Shown: positions 26,294 through 33,586 of the stretch, in pieces | Layout: the number at the start of each line of letters is the position of its first letter | Position numbering within the stretch: position 1 is the first letter of the stretch | Assembly: GCA_944390275.1 (NCBI GenBank) | Contig: CALXPL010000005.1 | Span: 1-64,000, forward strand | Direction: 5' to 3' | Source: an uncultured Alphaproteobacteria bacterium | Lineage (GTDB): Bacteria > Pseudomonadota > Alphaproteobacteria > RF32 > CAG-239 | Length of the DNA: 64,000 nt | Notes under the pieces: generated by a model | Databases searched by the model: none | What the model was told of the DNA's origin: nothing | Seen by the model: only the letters and a program-made list of their open reading frames with translations | Translations under genes and position numbers: made by a program

Positions 26294-26464
26294 ATGAAAA
26301 AAATATGTTTAGCAATGTTGGTGATTGTTTTATTTTGTTCAAGTTGTGCAACTCTACAAAAAAAAGTCGTACAGCTACAAAATCCTGATGTACAACCTCA
26401 AAAGTCTTATCCTGAAAAGTTAAGGCGTGCCGTTGTACCAGCATCAGTCATCTACATTGATTAG
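26294..26464 (+). CDS. Small lipoprotein
   Basis: 56 residues: MKKICLAMLVIVLFCSSCAT is a lipoprotein signal with lipobox FCSSC (Cys18), followed by a short polar tail rich in Gln, Pro and Val (to VIYID). Mature length is about 39 residues. No family is recognised; such entericidin-sized lipoproteins are common. Confidence 0.65.
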   Translation: MKKICLAMLVIVLFCSSCATLQKKVVQLQNPDVQPQKSYPEKLRRAVVPASVIYID

Positions 26465-26595
26465 TACGTTTGAGAGATACATTACTTTCTTTGTTGTGGC
26501 AAAGTTGGTTTTGTTTCTCTCTTTTTTTATGTGATAACTTGACTTTTAATCCCTTTTGTTTTATCTGAAACTTGGATTTTAATTATTTTTGTATT

Positions 26596-26892
26596 ATGAA
26601 ACAAATTATTTTAAAGCGATTTGCCCGCTATTTCAAAATCAATGTTAAATATTTGTCTTGGGCTTGTTATCAGGTGGATGAAAATACTCTTAAACCCGTG
26701 GTTCGTATTGATGGTGCTAACGCTTTTATTGATATTTCTAAAAAAGAAATAGAAGTCGGTATCGATACGGAGAAGTTTCTTGATGTTGATGTCGATGAAA
26801 CAGAGTATTTTTTGGAGTTTATGGCTCTTGAGAAACAACATTCTCCTGTGTTGTTGTTGAAATCGGATTTAGATTTTTTGTGGGAAATTTAA
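26596..26892 (+). CDS. Small hypothetical protein
   Basis: 98 residues from the ATG at 26596. Soluble, with alternating hydrophobic and charged residues and an acidic middle (FLDVDVDETEYF). A TTGACT with a TATCTG 17 bases on lies at about 26533-26561. No family recognised. It ends at a long-loop terminator. Confidence 0.6.
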   Translation: MKQIILKRFARYFKINVKYLSWACYQVDENTLKPVVRIDGANAFIDISKKEIEVGIDTEKFLDVDVDETEYFLEFMALEKQHSPVLLLKSDLDFLWEI

Positions 26893-26898
26893 TTTGTT

Positions 26899-26954
26899 CA
26901 ACTCTTCCAAATAAGGACTGCTTAAACAACTCCCTATCGGAAGAGTTTTTTTTA
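26899..26954 (+). terminator. Long-loop intrinsic terminator
   Basis: AACTCTTCC pairs perfectly with GGAAGAGTT after a 30-base loop, then TTTTTTT. Confidence 0.7.
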
Positions 26955-26976
26955 TAATTTCTGTTGTTGAATCAAC

Positions 26977-27048
26977 TTACGCTTGGTTGGCGGTGCTTAT
27001 GCTCGGAAGCAGGGCGCTGAACAAAATTAAACTGAGATATTTTTTCAT
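26977..27048 (-). CDS. Signal-peptide-only micro-ORF
   Basis: 23 residues: MKKYLSLILFSALLPSISTA plus NQA. It reads as a complete Sec signal peptide with an AxA-like end and almost no mature part. AAAGGA lies at a good distance upstream on the minus strand. It is either a very small secreted peptide or the 5' remnant of a lost secreted protein gene. No other gene explains the 300 bases between 26893 and 27191. Confidence 0.4.
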   Translation of the reverse strand: MKKYLSLILFSALLPSISTANQA

Positions 27049-27191
27049 TGTGCTTTCCTTTAAAGTGTTTTTTAACTATAATCAGTCTAATATTAGTTTG
27101 TTCTATTGCAAGTCTAAAAAATTATTCTGTTCTCTTTGGGGCGAAATGCACTCTTGGATGGGGATAATTTGTTTAATATCGGTATGGCGGA

Positions 27192-27869
27192 ATGAGGAAA
27201 AATAATTTACAGTCTTTTGATCTTTTTGTCCCTTTCGGTGAGCAATGTATTACGTCTTGGAATTTACGACAAAATAATCTCCAAACCGAATCTTTGCCTT
27301 TTGATTGGTTGGCTCATGTGAAACTTAATCTTGCTTTGGATTTTTTGTTAAATAATTTTGAGGGCTTTTTAATTCGTAATCAACTTGCTTTTGTAAAACG
27401 CGAAAAACATGAAGCCCATTTTAAAATGCCTAACGGTATCGTTTTTAAACACGATTTTCGCTCCGAAAAACTTGAGGATTTTCCTAAAGTCGAAAGAAAA
27501 TATCAGCGCAGAATTAAACGTCTTTATCAAAAAATTAAACATGCTCGTTCCGTACTCTTCGTTCATTTTGATTATGACTATCCTCAGAAAGAATGTCTGG
27601 TTGAAACTTGTAAACGTTTGCGCTCTTGTTATCCCGATAAAAAAATTAAATTGCTCTATGTCGTGATGTGCGGGGTTGAAAATGGTTATAAAATCGTGGA
27701 GGATAATCCCGATTATGAGTTGGTTTTGTTAGAGCATGATGATGAGGGTTCATGGATGGGACGCATGGATTTGATTAAAGAAATCTTTGCTCCTTATGAT
27801 TTTTCTCTTAAATCAAAATTAATCAATTTTTTGTTTACATGCTTATATGGACGGAAAAAAGACAAATAA
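27192..27869 (+). CDS. DUF1796-type putative cysteine peptidase-fold protein
   Basis: 225 residues. FDLFVPFGEQCITSWNLRQN followed by NLQTESLPFDWL matches the family start (LGxxC, LRxxxLR, PFDW), with the Cys in the predicted nucleophile position. LFVHFDYDYP and LLEHDDEGSWMG lie in the C-terminal half. DUF1796 proteins often accompany surface glycan genes; the reaction is not established. It lacks a signal peptide. Confidence 0.72.
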   Translation: MRKNNLQSFDLFVPFGEQCITSWNLRQNNLQTESLPFDWLAHVKLNLALDFLLNNFEGFLIRNQLAFVKREKHEAHFKMPNGIVFKHDFRSEKLEDFPKVERKYQRRIKRLYQKIKHARSVLFVHFDYDYPQKECLVETCKRLRSCYPDKKIKLLYVVMCGVENGYKIVEDNPDYELVLLEHDDEGSWMGRMDLIKEIFAPYDFSLKSKLINFLFTCLYGRKKDK

Positions 27870-27884
27870 TGCTTTTTTTTGGGC

Positions 27885-27913
27885 TTGCGCTCCTTGGGGA
27901 AATGGTGTATAGT
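27885..27913 (+). promoter_or_regulatory. Promoter of the 27947 gene
   Basis: TTGCGC, 17 bases, TATAGT, 33 bases before the ATG at 27947. Confidence 0.6.
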
Positions 27914-27946
27914 ATAAAAGTTGAACGTATTAAATTATTAATAATT

Positions 27947-28816
27947 ATGGAGCAAAAAAAAAATCTTGAACAACAAGTTCAGGAAGCCTATTTGAATGGT
28001 TTGGAAGAAGAAGGTAGATTTGTTGATTTGGCAAAGCAGCGTTTTGCCGAAGGAAAATCGATTGAAGAAGTTTATCGAGAAATCTCTCTTCTTCGCCATC
28101 CGAAAAGGGCTAAAAAGAAAAAAAATCGTTCCTCAAATCGAGGAACAATTGAGAAAACACGAACCTTGACAAATGAAGAAGCCTCGTTGTTGCGGACATT
28201 ATCGGCACCCTTACGGAAAAAAGCTTATGCTGCCTTGATGAAAGGTAAAAAGTTTCAAGCCGTACAGCAGGATATGGCTAAAGAAGTTCAAAAGGAAAAA
28301 CTGACCGCCTTAAAAAGGCAGGAAGTGGAATTTACTTTAGACATTATTCTGAAAATTCAGAATATGGCTATGGATGTGCCGACAGCGTATTTCCGTATCG
28401 CCATGGACTTTGATGTTTTAGGTACTCCGCTTGATTATGAGCTGTTTGGAAAAATGGCTCTGGTTATGCTGAATACCTATAATGACGAAGGTGTCGGAAA
28501 GGATTATGCAAAAATTAGAACTTTCATGTTCGATAAAATCGATGAACTTTTTGAGAGAGGAATTATTCCTCATCCAATGATGTTCGATTTTATGATGAAG
28601 GGCGCATGGATAAGCGATAAGACTTTCATGACACTCCATGTTCATGCTGAGGAACTCATTCGTTGCGGTATGGGGGCTAAACTTTTGCTTCCTTTGCAGC
28701 GTATGTTGGAGAAAAGGCGGTTGGATGATATTCCTCGTCGTCCTTTCTCTAAAGTTGAGGAGCATTATTTTTTGTCTTTAATAAATCTCTTTGAAAGAGA
28801 TTTGTTAATAAAGTGA
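27947..28816 (+). CDS. Hypothetical helical protein
   Basis: 289 residues from the ATG at 27947, downstream of a clear promoter. Longer in-frame starts overlap the DUF1796 gene and would begin before the promoter. A basic linker (HPKRAKKKKNRSSNRG, near 50-65) joins an N-terminal helical segment to a Met- and Leu-rich helical domain. No membrane segment or known motif. Single-gene unit upstream of tRNA-Glu. Confidence 0.7.
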   Translation: MEQKKNLEQQVQEAYLNGLEEEGRFVDLAKQRFAEGKSIEEVYREISLLRHPKRAKKKKNRSSNRGTIEKTRTLTNEEASLLRTLSAPLRKKAYAALMKGKKFQAVQQDMAKEVQKEKLTALKRQEVEFTLDIILKIQNMAMDVPTAYFRIAMDFDVLGTPLDYELFGKMALVMLNTYNDEGVGKDYAKIRTFMFDKIDELFERGIIPHPMMFDFMMKGAWISDKTFMTLHVHAEELIRCGMGAKLLLPLQRMLEKRRLDDIPRRPFSKVEEHYFLSLINLFERDLLIK

Positions 28817-28930
28817 TGTGTTTTTTTTTGAGAAAGGGTGGTGTTTCGGCATCGCCCTTTTTTATGATGTGTATTTTCGAAAAAGTGCTTGCATGTTTGT
28901 AAATTTTGGTATATTAAGTTTTTTGTTTTC

Positions 28931-29006
28931 GGTCCCATCGTCTAGTGGCCTAGGACGCGGCCCTCTCAAGGCTGCAACACGGGTTCAAATCCCGTTGGGA
29001 TCACCA
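28931..29006 (+). tRNA. tRNA-Glu (CTC)
   Basis: 76 bases with encoded CCA. Acceptor GGTCCCA pairs with TGGGATC, the anticodon loop CTCTCAA gives CTC, and the T-arm is ACGGGTTCAAATCCCGT. It is intact and lies about 300 bases left of the prophage, so it does not itself appear to be the attachment site. Confidence 0.93.
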
Positions 29007-29011
29007 ATTTG

Positions 29012-29043
29012 AAAAGAGGAAGTTTATACTTCCTCTTTTTTTG
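29012..29043. terminator. Terminator between tRNA-Glu and a convergent gene
   Basis: AAAGAGGAAG, TTTATA loop, CTTCCTCTTT and a T run. It ends the tRNA-Glu transcript and can also end the minus-strand remnant gene whose stop is at 29069. Confidence 0.8.
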
Positions 29044-29068
29044 TTTTAAATCCTTATCAACAAGCCCT

Positions 29069-29245
29069 TTATTCCGCGCCGATTTGCCAAGTGCGCTGGT
29101 AACTGCGTTGGAAATCATCGAAAGTGTTTTTCAGTCCTTTGGCAGAAAAAACGCCCAAATCTATACTTTTGCTGAAAACCTCTCTATTTTTAGTTACCAT
29201 TTGCCAGTTTATTGAAAAACAAAAGTTTTCTTGATTTGTCAGCAT
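29069..29245 (-). pseudogene. 3' remnant of a host gene at the prophage boundary
   Basis: A minus-strand frame, open from 29269 to the stop at 29069, with well-behaved coding sequence (SINWQMVTKNREVF, FSAKGLKNTFDDFQRSYQRT near the end). It ends in front of a terminator but has no ribosome site or promoter at its 5' end, where phage-type sequence begins. It therefore looks like the C-terminal part of a helical host protein, vaguely phasin-like, cut by prophage integration. The 5' part would lie beyond the right edge of the window. Confidence 0.5.
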
Positions 29246-29315
29246 GTCCTGTTTCGCAACTTGATTACCTTACCGATTATCTCGCCCAAACTGCGGTTTA
29301 CAAAAAAATAAAAAA

Positions 29316-29350
29316 GTGAGAACGATTTTTCTTAAATTTGACTTGTTCTT
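29316..29350 (+). promoter_or_regulatory. Prophage regulatory element, copy 1
   Basis: A 35-base block starting GTGAGAACGATTTTT and ending TTTGACTTGTTCTT. Inverted half-sites AGAACGA and TTGTTCT lie 17 bases apart. It recurs with 32 of 35 identical bases at 32211-32245. Here it ends 18 bases before the ATG of the 29369 gene. Confidence 0.7.
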
Positions 29351-29368
29351 CTGCAAAAGGAGAACAAC

Positions 29369-29521
29369 ATGACCGATTTAGAAGATTTTATGATGCTGTT
29401 TGGGCCTGAATTTAAGGCCTATTTGCAACACAAAAGTATAGATAATTTATTGCAGAAAGAACTGGATAATAAGCAAAATCCAAGCATTCATTGTGAAACG
29501 AAAGGAGTTTCCGATGATTGA
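29369..29521 (+). CDS. Small prophage protein
   Basis: 50 residues, MTDLEDFMMLFGPEFKAYLQ and an acidic, Gln/Asn-rich remainder. AAAGGAG precedes the ATG. It overlaps the DUF2924 gene by eight bases and is the first gene of the integration operon, directly behind the 35-base element. Unknown function; a recombination accessory or regulator is possible. Confidence 0.6.
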   Translation: MTDLEDFMMLFGPEFKAYLQHKSIDNLLQKELDNKQNPSIHCETKGVSDD

Positions 29522-29924
29522 GGAAGATTTAGCCAAGCTCAACACCATGAATATTAACGAGTTAAAGAAGCTTTTCTTACGCTATTTTAACACACACCCA
29601 ACCTTAAAGACCAAGGAGGCCTATATCCTCAAACTTTCTTATCGGATACAGGAATTGGAGTTTGGCGGCTTGTCTTCGGCTAGTCGTTCCTTCTTGAGCA
29701 AAATCTCAGCCAAAGCACCAAATGTCAAAAAGGTCGCAATCGCACCGATAGGAACCAAAATCATCAAACAGTACAAAGGCCGAGCTTATGTCATTCGTGT
29801 ACTTGAAAACGGCTATGAACTAGATGGACAAAGATTTAAGAGCTTATCCGGCATGGCCAAGAAAATTACCGGTATGAAAATATCAGGAAGTGCATTCTTT
29901 GGATTTAATTTGCGAGGTAAATAA
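29514..29924 (+). CDS. DUF2924 family protein
   Basis: 136 residues from the ATG at 29514, which has AAAGGAG in front; a GTG at 29493 is less likely. The sequence pattern (ELKKLFLRYFNTHPTLKTKE, LSYRIQELEFGGLS, GTKIIKQYKGRAYVIRVLEN then GYELDGQRFKSLSGMAKKIT) is that of DUF2924. These proteins almost always sit directly before a large serine recombinase in alphaproteobacterial prophages, as here. A recombination-directionality or accessory role is an inference from that linkage. Confidence 0.85.
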   Translation: MIEEDLAKLNTMNINELKKLFLRYFNTHPTLKTKEAYILKLSYRIQELEFGGLSSASRSFLSKISAKAPNVKKVAIAPIGTKIIKQYKGRAYVIRVLENGYELDGQRFKSLSGMAKKITGMKISGSAFFGFNLRGK

Positions 29925-31630
29925 TGGAAGAGCAGAAAAAAGTCAGATGTGCAATTTATACCCGAAAATCAACCGACGAAGGCTTGGATAAGGAATTTAA
30001 CACCCTTGAGGCTCAACGAGAGGCCGGAGCCAACTATATTTTGAGCCAAAAGCATCAGGGGTGGGTATTGTTGGATGAACGTTATGATGACGGAGGTTTT
30101 AGCGGTGGTAATATCAATCGTCCGGCTCTAAAGAGGTTAATTCATGATGTCGAGGCCGGTAAAATCGATATGATCGTGGTTTATAAAATAGACCGTCTCA
30201 CACGTTCATTGGCAGATTTTTCTAAGTTGATTGAGGTGTTGGACAAGCACAAATGCTCTTTTGTTTCGGTAACGCAAAATTTTAATACTTATGATTCTAT
30301 GGGCCGACTAACCTTAAATGTATTATTGTCTTTTGCCCAGTTTGAAAGAGAAGTCGGGGCCGAACGTATTCGCGATAAGGTTGCTGCCTCTCGTAAAAAA
30401 GGAATGTGGATGGGGGGAAAAGTTCCCTTTGGTTATATGCTCATAAACAAACATCTTGAAATTAACCCAACTGAGGCAGAGATTGTCCGCCTGATTTTTA
30501 ATAAATATAGCGCTTGCAAATCTGAACGTGATGTTTGTACCTTCTTAAAAGCCGGCGGATATTCCATAAATGCCCGCAAACAAAAGAATGGTACAGAACT
30601 TCCAGCTAAAGAATTTACCGTTTCAAAAATTGATTATATGCTCCGCAATCCGATTTATATCGGCAAAGTTGTCCATAAAGGCACTGTTTATGATGGTCAG
30701 CAAGAAGCGATTATCTCAAAAGAACTATGGGAACGAGTTGAAAATACAAGGCTTGGCAATCGCCATGGCAAACTAAAACCTTCTCGCGTGGTGAGAAATG
30801 CCTTACTCAAAGGAATGTTGGAGTGTGGTTGCGGCTGTAATGCCTCCATGATTCCGACCAGAACCCGAAAAAAGAATCGCACCTATGAGTATTATGTCTC
30901 CTTAAAGGCAGTCAAAGAAGGCTATCAACATTGCGAATTAGGTAGCATTCCGGTCGGAGAACTTGATAAGTTTGTATTAAGCAAAATACAAAATATCTTA
31001 AAATCACCACTGTTGTTAAACGAACTGCTTAAATATCTCAAACCGGATATGCCGGAAATCGGCATGAATGAGTTGCTGCAAAAAACAAAAGCTCCGGAAG
31101 ACTTCTTTACTTATTTATCGCAAGAGAGCCTTCGCCAGATCCTCGAACGGCTTATTTCACGCGTTATCATTTATAAGGACAAACTGGTTATCCGTTTGCT
31201 GCCTCTTGGTGCTCTACTGCTTGAAAAATCTCAAACGGCGGATTTACAAGCATCTGAAGAACATTCCGGCCTAGCGGAGTTGGTTTATCACATCAGCTTT
31301 TCAAGAAAACGCGGGCATATGAAGGTTATCCCGGCTGAAGAAAGCCAAACAGCGGTGGATGAAACACTATTAAACGCGCTGGTCAAAGCTCATAATTGGC
31401 GAGATAAACTCGAAAACAGCAACATGTCGCTACGAGAATTAGCCCGCAAAGAAAAAGTGGCCCATGTTTATATCAGTAAAATGATGAAGTTAACTTATCT
31501 GGCGCCTGATATTATTGATGCTATTATCGTCGGCACTCAGCCTCAAAGCTTGAAAATAAGCGATTTATTAAAATCTCCAATTCCGGCCTCGTGGTCAGAG
31601 CAGCGTACTAAATATGGGTTTAGCTCTTAA
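29924..31630 (+). CDS. Large serine recombinase (prophage integrase)
   Basis: 568 residues. Resolvase catalytic domain at 1-150: CAIYTRKSTDEGLDKEFNTL with the nucleophilic Ser16, and VVYKIDRLTRSLADF carrying the catalytic Arg residues. The recombinase domain follows (VPFGYMLINK, PIYIGKVVHKG), then a Cys zinc ribbon (LECGCGCNASM and the later HCELGSIP) and a helical C-terminus with a DNA-binding segment (SLRELARKEKVAHVYISKMM). It overlaps the DUF2924 gene by one base. Expected to catalyse attP x attB integration, normally within protein-coding genes. Confidence 0.93.
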   Translation: MEEQKKVRCAIYTRKSTDEGLDKEFNTLEAQREAGANYILSQKHQGWVLLDERYDDGGFSGGNINRPALKRLIHDVEAGKIDMIVVYKIDRLTRSLADFSKLIEVLDKHKCSFVSVTQNFNTYDSMGRLTLNVLLSFAQFEREVGAERIRDKVAASRKKGMWMGGKVPFGYMLINKHLEINPTEAEIVRLIFNKYSACKSERDVCTFLKAGGYSINARKQKNGTELPAKEFTVSKIDYMLRNPIYIGKVVHKGTVYDGQQEAIISKELWERVENTRLGNRHGKLKPSRVVRNALLKGMLECGCGCNASMIPTRTRKKNRTYEYYVSLKAVKEGYQHCELGSIPVGELDKFVLSKIQNILKSPLLLNELLKYLKPDMPEIGMNELLQKTKAPEDFFTYLSQESLRQILERLISRVIIYKDKLVIRLLPLGALLLEKSQTADLQASEEHSGLAELVYHISFSRKRGHMKVIPAEESQTAVDETLLNALVKAHNWRDKLENSNMSLRELARKEKVAHVYISKMMKLTYLAPDIIDAIIVGTQPQSLKISDLLKSPIPASWSEQRTKYGFSS

Positions 31631-31686
31631 TAAATCCACAACCCATATTAGAAAAAGTTTGGCCCAATAGAACTATCATTTGAAAA

Positions 31687-31719
31687 TGTAAGCCTTTCTA
31701 ACATTTTGAAAGGTTTACA
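31687..31719 (+). promoter_or_regulatory. Hairpin over the ribosome site of the sigma-like gene
   Basis: TGTAAGCCTTTC and GAAAGGTTTACA form a 12-base inverted repeat with one G-U pair, separated by nine bases. The second arm contains AAAGG, the likely ribosome site for the ATG at 31723. It could be an operator dyad or an RNA hairpin that hides the ribosome site. Confidence 0.6.
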
Positions 31720-31722
31720 TAA

Positions 31723-32214
31723 ATGTATGACAAACTTTTTGACGGCATACCAGACTATGTCCGTATTACTATTTTTTCTTGTGTAAGAAAATTATCCACC
31801 TTTGTAAATTTTAATAATCATGAAGATGTTCAAGATTTGGTTCAAGAATTGCTTTTATTTTACATAGAGCATTTCCACCAACGAGAGATTCCAAGTGATG
31901 CTTATGTTGTTGCTTCCTTGCAAAACTATGCCAAAAAATTGTTAAAGACCAAGATGCGTGAGCCTTTTGGTCTTTTTGTTTATCTGGACGATGAAGAGGA
32001 ATACTTCTCTATTAGTTCTGAAGACAACTACGAACAAAGTGAGTTAAAAGTGCTGGTAAAGAAAGCCGAACAAAAACTTAGCCCACGCGAAATATTTGTT
32101 TTGGATATGATATTAGAGGACAAAACATTAGAGGAGATTACGCATAAAATCCATATTTCCAAAAATACAATCTATAAAATTTTTGATAAATTGAAAAAAA
32201 GTTTAAAAAAGTGA
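31723..32214 (+). CDS. Sigma-70 family-like transcription factor
   Basis: 163 residues. NNHEDVQDLVQELLLFYIEH (about 27-46) resembles sigma region 2.1-2.2, and LSPREIFVLDMILEDKTLEE with ITHKIHISKNTIYKIFDKLK (about 117-160) is a region 4 helix-turn-helix. A linker of acidic residues lies between. The length is that of small ECF-like sigma factors. In a phage it may direct RNA polymerase to phage promoters or act as an activator. Its stop codon lies inside the second copy of the 35-base element. Confidence 0.75.
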   Translation: MYDKLFDGIPDYVRITIFSCVRKLSTFVNFNNHEDVQDLVQELLLFYIEHFHQREIPSDAYVVASLQNYAKKLLKTKMREPFGLFVYLDDEEEYFSISSEDNYEQSELKVLVKKAEQKLSPREIFVLDMILEDKTLEEITHKIHISKNTIYKIFDKLKKSLKK

Positions 32215-32245
32215 GAACGATTTTTTTCAATTTTGACTTGTTCTT
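32211..32245 (+). promoter_or_regulatory. Prophage regulatory element, copy 2
   Basis: Second copy of the 35-base block at 29316 (AGAACGA-N17-TTGTTCT), 29 bases before the ATG at 32275. It probably controls the replication-regulation operon together with the integration operon. Confidence 0.7.
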
Positions 32246-32274
32246 TGCGTAAGACAATTTTAACGGAGGTTTTT

Positions 32275-32472
32275 ATGCAATACACAAAGAACAAACCTAT
32301 CTTTGAGACAATCCGACGAGTGCCGGTTTTAGCCCTTTTAGAGTTGGAAGAAAAACAACTCAACTGTTTGGAAAAAGAAATCAACCGCGAAGTTCAAAGG
32401 GCAAAGTTGGCATTGAAATGGGTTCAAGGCATACAGCGCATCAAGAAAAGTTTAGGAGGTCAAAATGGATAA
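32275..32472 (+). CDS. Small prophage protein
   Basis: 65 residues from the ATG at 32275 (ACGGAGG upstream). Helical and basic (LEKEINREVQRAKLALKWVQ). Overlaps the next gene by eight bases. Function unknown. Confidence 0.6.
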   Translation: MQYTKNKPIFETIRRVPVLALLELEEKQLNCLEKEINREVQRAKLALKWVQGIQRIKKSLGGQNG

Positions 32473-33124
32473 AAAGAAAAGTTTTATCGTTTTTGCGCCG
32501 GAGTTTTTGGCCTTGTCCAATCATCTTAACTTAAAACAGCGCGGAGAGTTAATGACTGCCCTGTGTGAAATGGTTTTGTATGGTGAACCCATGAAACCCA
32601 TATCTCAAGAAATCAGCAAGGCCTACGATTTCATGGCCGAGAGCATTAAAGACAACTTCTCAAAATATGATGCGGTTTGTGAAAAACGGCGAGCAATAGC
32701 AACCAAAGCCGCCAGCAAACGCAGAGCAAATGCCAAGCAAAAGCAAGCTGAAAAATCGGCAAATGCCAAGCTTAATGAGGATGAAGAGGATAATGAAAAT
32801 AAACATGAAGATGATTTAAACAAAAAAATAAAGAAGGAAATAAAAGAAAAAACTAACAAAAAAGAAAGTTCATGTCTTGCCGATATTCCGAGTTTGGAAG
32901 ATGTAAAGATTTATTGTGCCGTTCGTGGCTTGAAAAATATCAATCCGCAAGAATTTTACGATTATTACACAGCAAAGCAATGGAAAACCGGTAACAAACC
33001 CATAACCGACTGGCAAGCTAAAGTCATTAAATGGGCAAAGGGTGATGCAGGATTGAACTCATTTTCACCCATTGGCGATTGTTTCCGTCTGCCGAAATTA
33101 GCTCGGCAAGGAGGTGTTCAATGA
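32465..33124 (+). CDS. DUF6291-type phage replication protein
   Basis: 219 residues. The N-terminal part (KKSFIVFAPEFLALSNHLNL then KQRGELMTAL, later SKYDAVCEKRRA) matches the DUF6291 pattern. A Lys/Glu-rich flexible linker spans about 85-135. The C-terminal LEDVKIYCAVRGLKNINPQE then FYDYYTAKQW and KPITDWQAKVIKW is the tail common to phage replisome-organiser or DnaD-like proteins. Probably initiates or loads replication for the phage. It overlaps the next gene by four bases. Confidence 0.7.
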   Translation: MDKKKSFIVFAPEFLALSNHLNLKQRGELMTALCEMVLYGEPMKPISQEISKAYDFMAESIKDNFSKYDAVCEKRRAIATKAASKRRANAKQKQAEKSANAKLNEDEEDNENKHEDDLNKKIKKEIKEKTNKKESSCLADIPSLEDVKIYCAVRGLKNINPQEFYDYYTAKQWKTGNKPITDWQAKVIKWAKGDAGLNSFSPIGDCFRLPKLARQGGVQ

Positions 33125-33489
33125 CAAATTTAACCCTTGATGACATCAAAATGCGAATTGAATCCGCGGTTTATGTAATGAAACTCCTGCCGCCGGTAAA
33201 AGTTCAAGGCTACCACTCCACTATGCCGGATATTATCTATACACCGCAAGAAATCGCCTTTATGGATAGAAAACCGATAAAAATACGTCCGACAACGGAA
33301 CAAATTACCCAAATGGACGAGGTCTTGGAATGGTTGGAAGTGTTGGAACCTTGGGAAAGAAAGCTAGTGTGGAAACGCGGTGCTAGAATCCCTTGGAAAG
33401 TCTTGAGCTATGAGTTCGGCCTCCACCGCAGCAACCTTAGCCGCCACTACGAAAAAGCACTGGTGAAGATTTTGGAAAACCGTCTTTGA
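33121..33489 (+). CDS. DUF6362-type helix-turn-helix protein
   Basis: 122 residues from the ATG at 33121, overlapping the previous stop (ATGA) with GGAGG upstream. The C-terminal half has WERKLVWKRGARIPWKVLSY followed by EFGLHRSNLSRHYEKALVKI, a sigma region 4-like helix-turn-helix. It closes the early operon and is a likely phage transcription regulator. Confidence 0.7.
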   Translation: MTNLTLDDIKMRIESAVYVMKLLPPVKVQGYHSTMPDIIYTPQEIAFMDRKPIKIRPTTEQITQMDEVLEWLEVLEPWERKLVWKRGARIPWKVLSYEFGLHRSNLSRHYEKALVKILENRL

Positions 33490-33519
33490 ATGATTTTTTT
33501 GATTTTTTTCAATGAGATA

Positions 33520-33548
33520 TTGATTTAAATAGCTGTGCTAACTATATA
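33520..33548 (+). promoter_or_regulatory. Promoter of cargo gene 33587
   Basis: TTGATT, 17 bases, TATATA (within TATATATAAT), 38 bases before the ATG at 33587. Confidence 0.7.
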
Positions 33549-33586
33549 TAATTCTATAAACTAAACATAACAGAGGAAATCAGTAA

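Noticed and set aside
26987-27205. 72-codon plus-strand frame
   Set aside because: No ribosome site, odd composition (Phe/Ser/Cys/Trp-rich), and antisense to the signal-peptide micro-ORF.
28931-29006. tRNA-Glu as the prophage attachment site
   Set aside because: The tRNA is intact, is followed by its own terminator and 200 bases of apparent host gene, and the integrase is a large serine recombinase, which rarely uses tRNA genes.
28818-29012. 64-codon frame running over tRNA-Glu
   Set aside because: Overlaps a complete tRNA gene and lacks start signals.
29009-29215. Plus-strand 68-codon frame right of tRNA-Glu
   Set aside because: It begins in the terminator hairpin; the minus strand of the same region gives better coding sequence with a terminator behind its stop.
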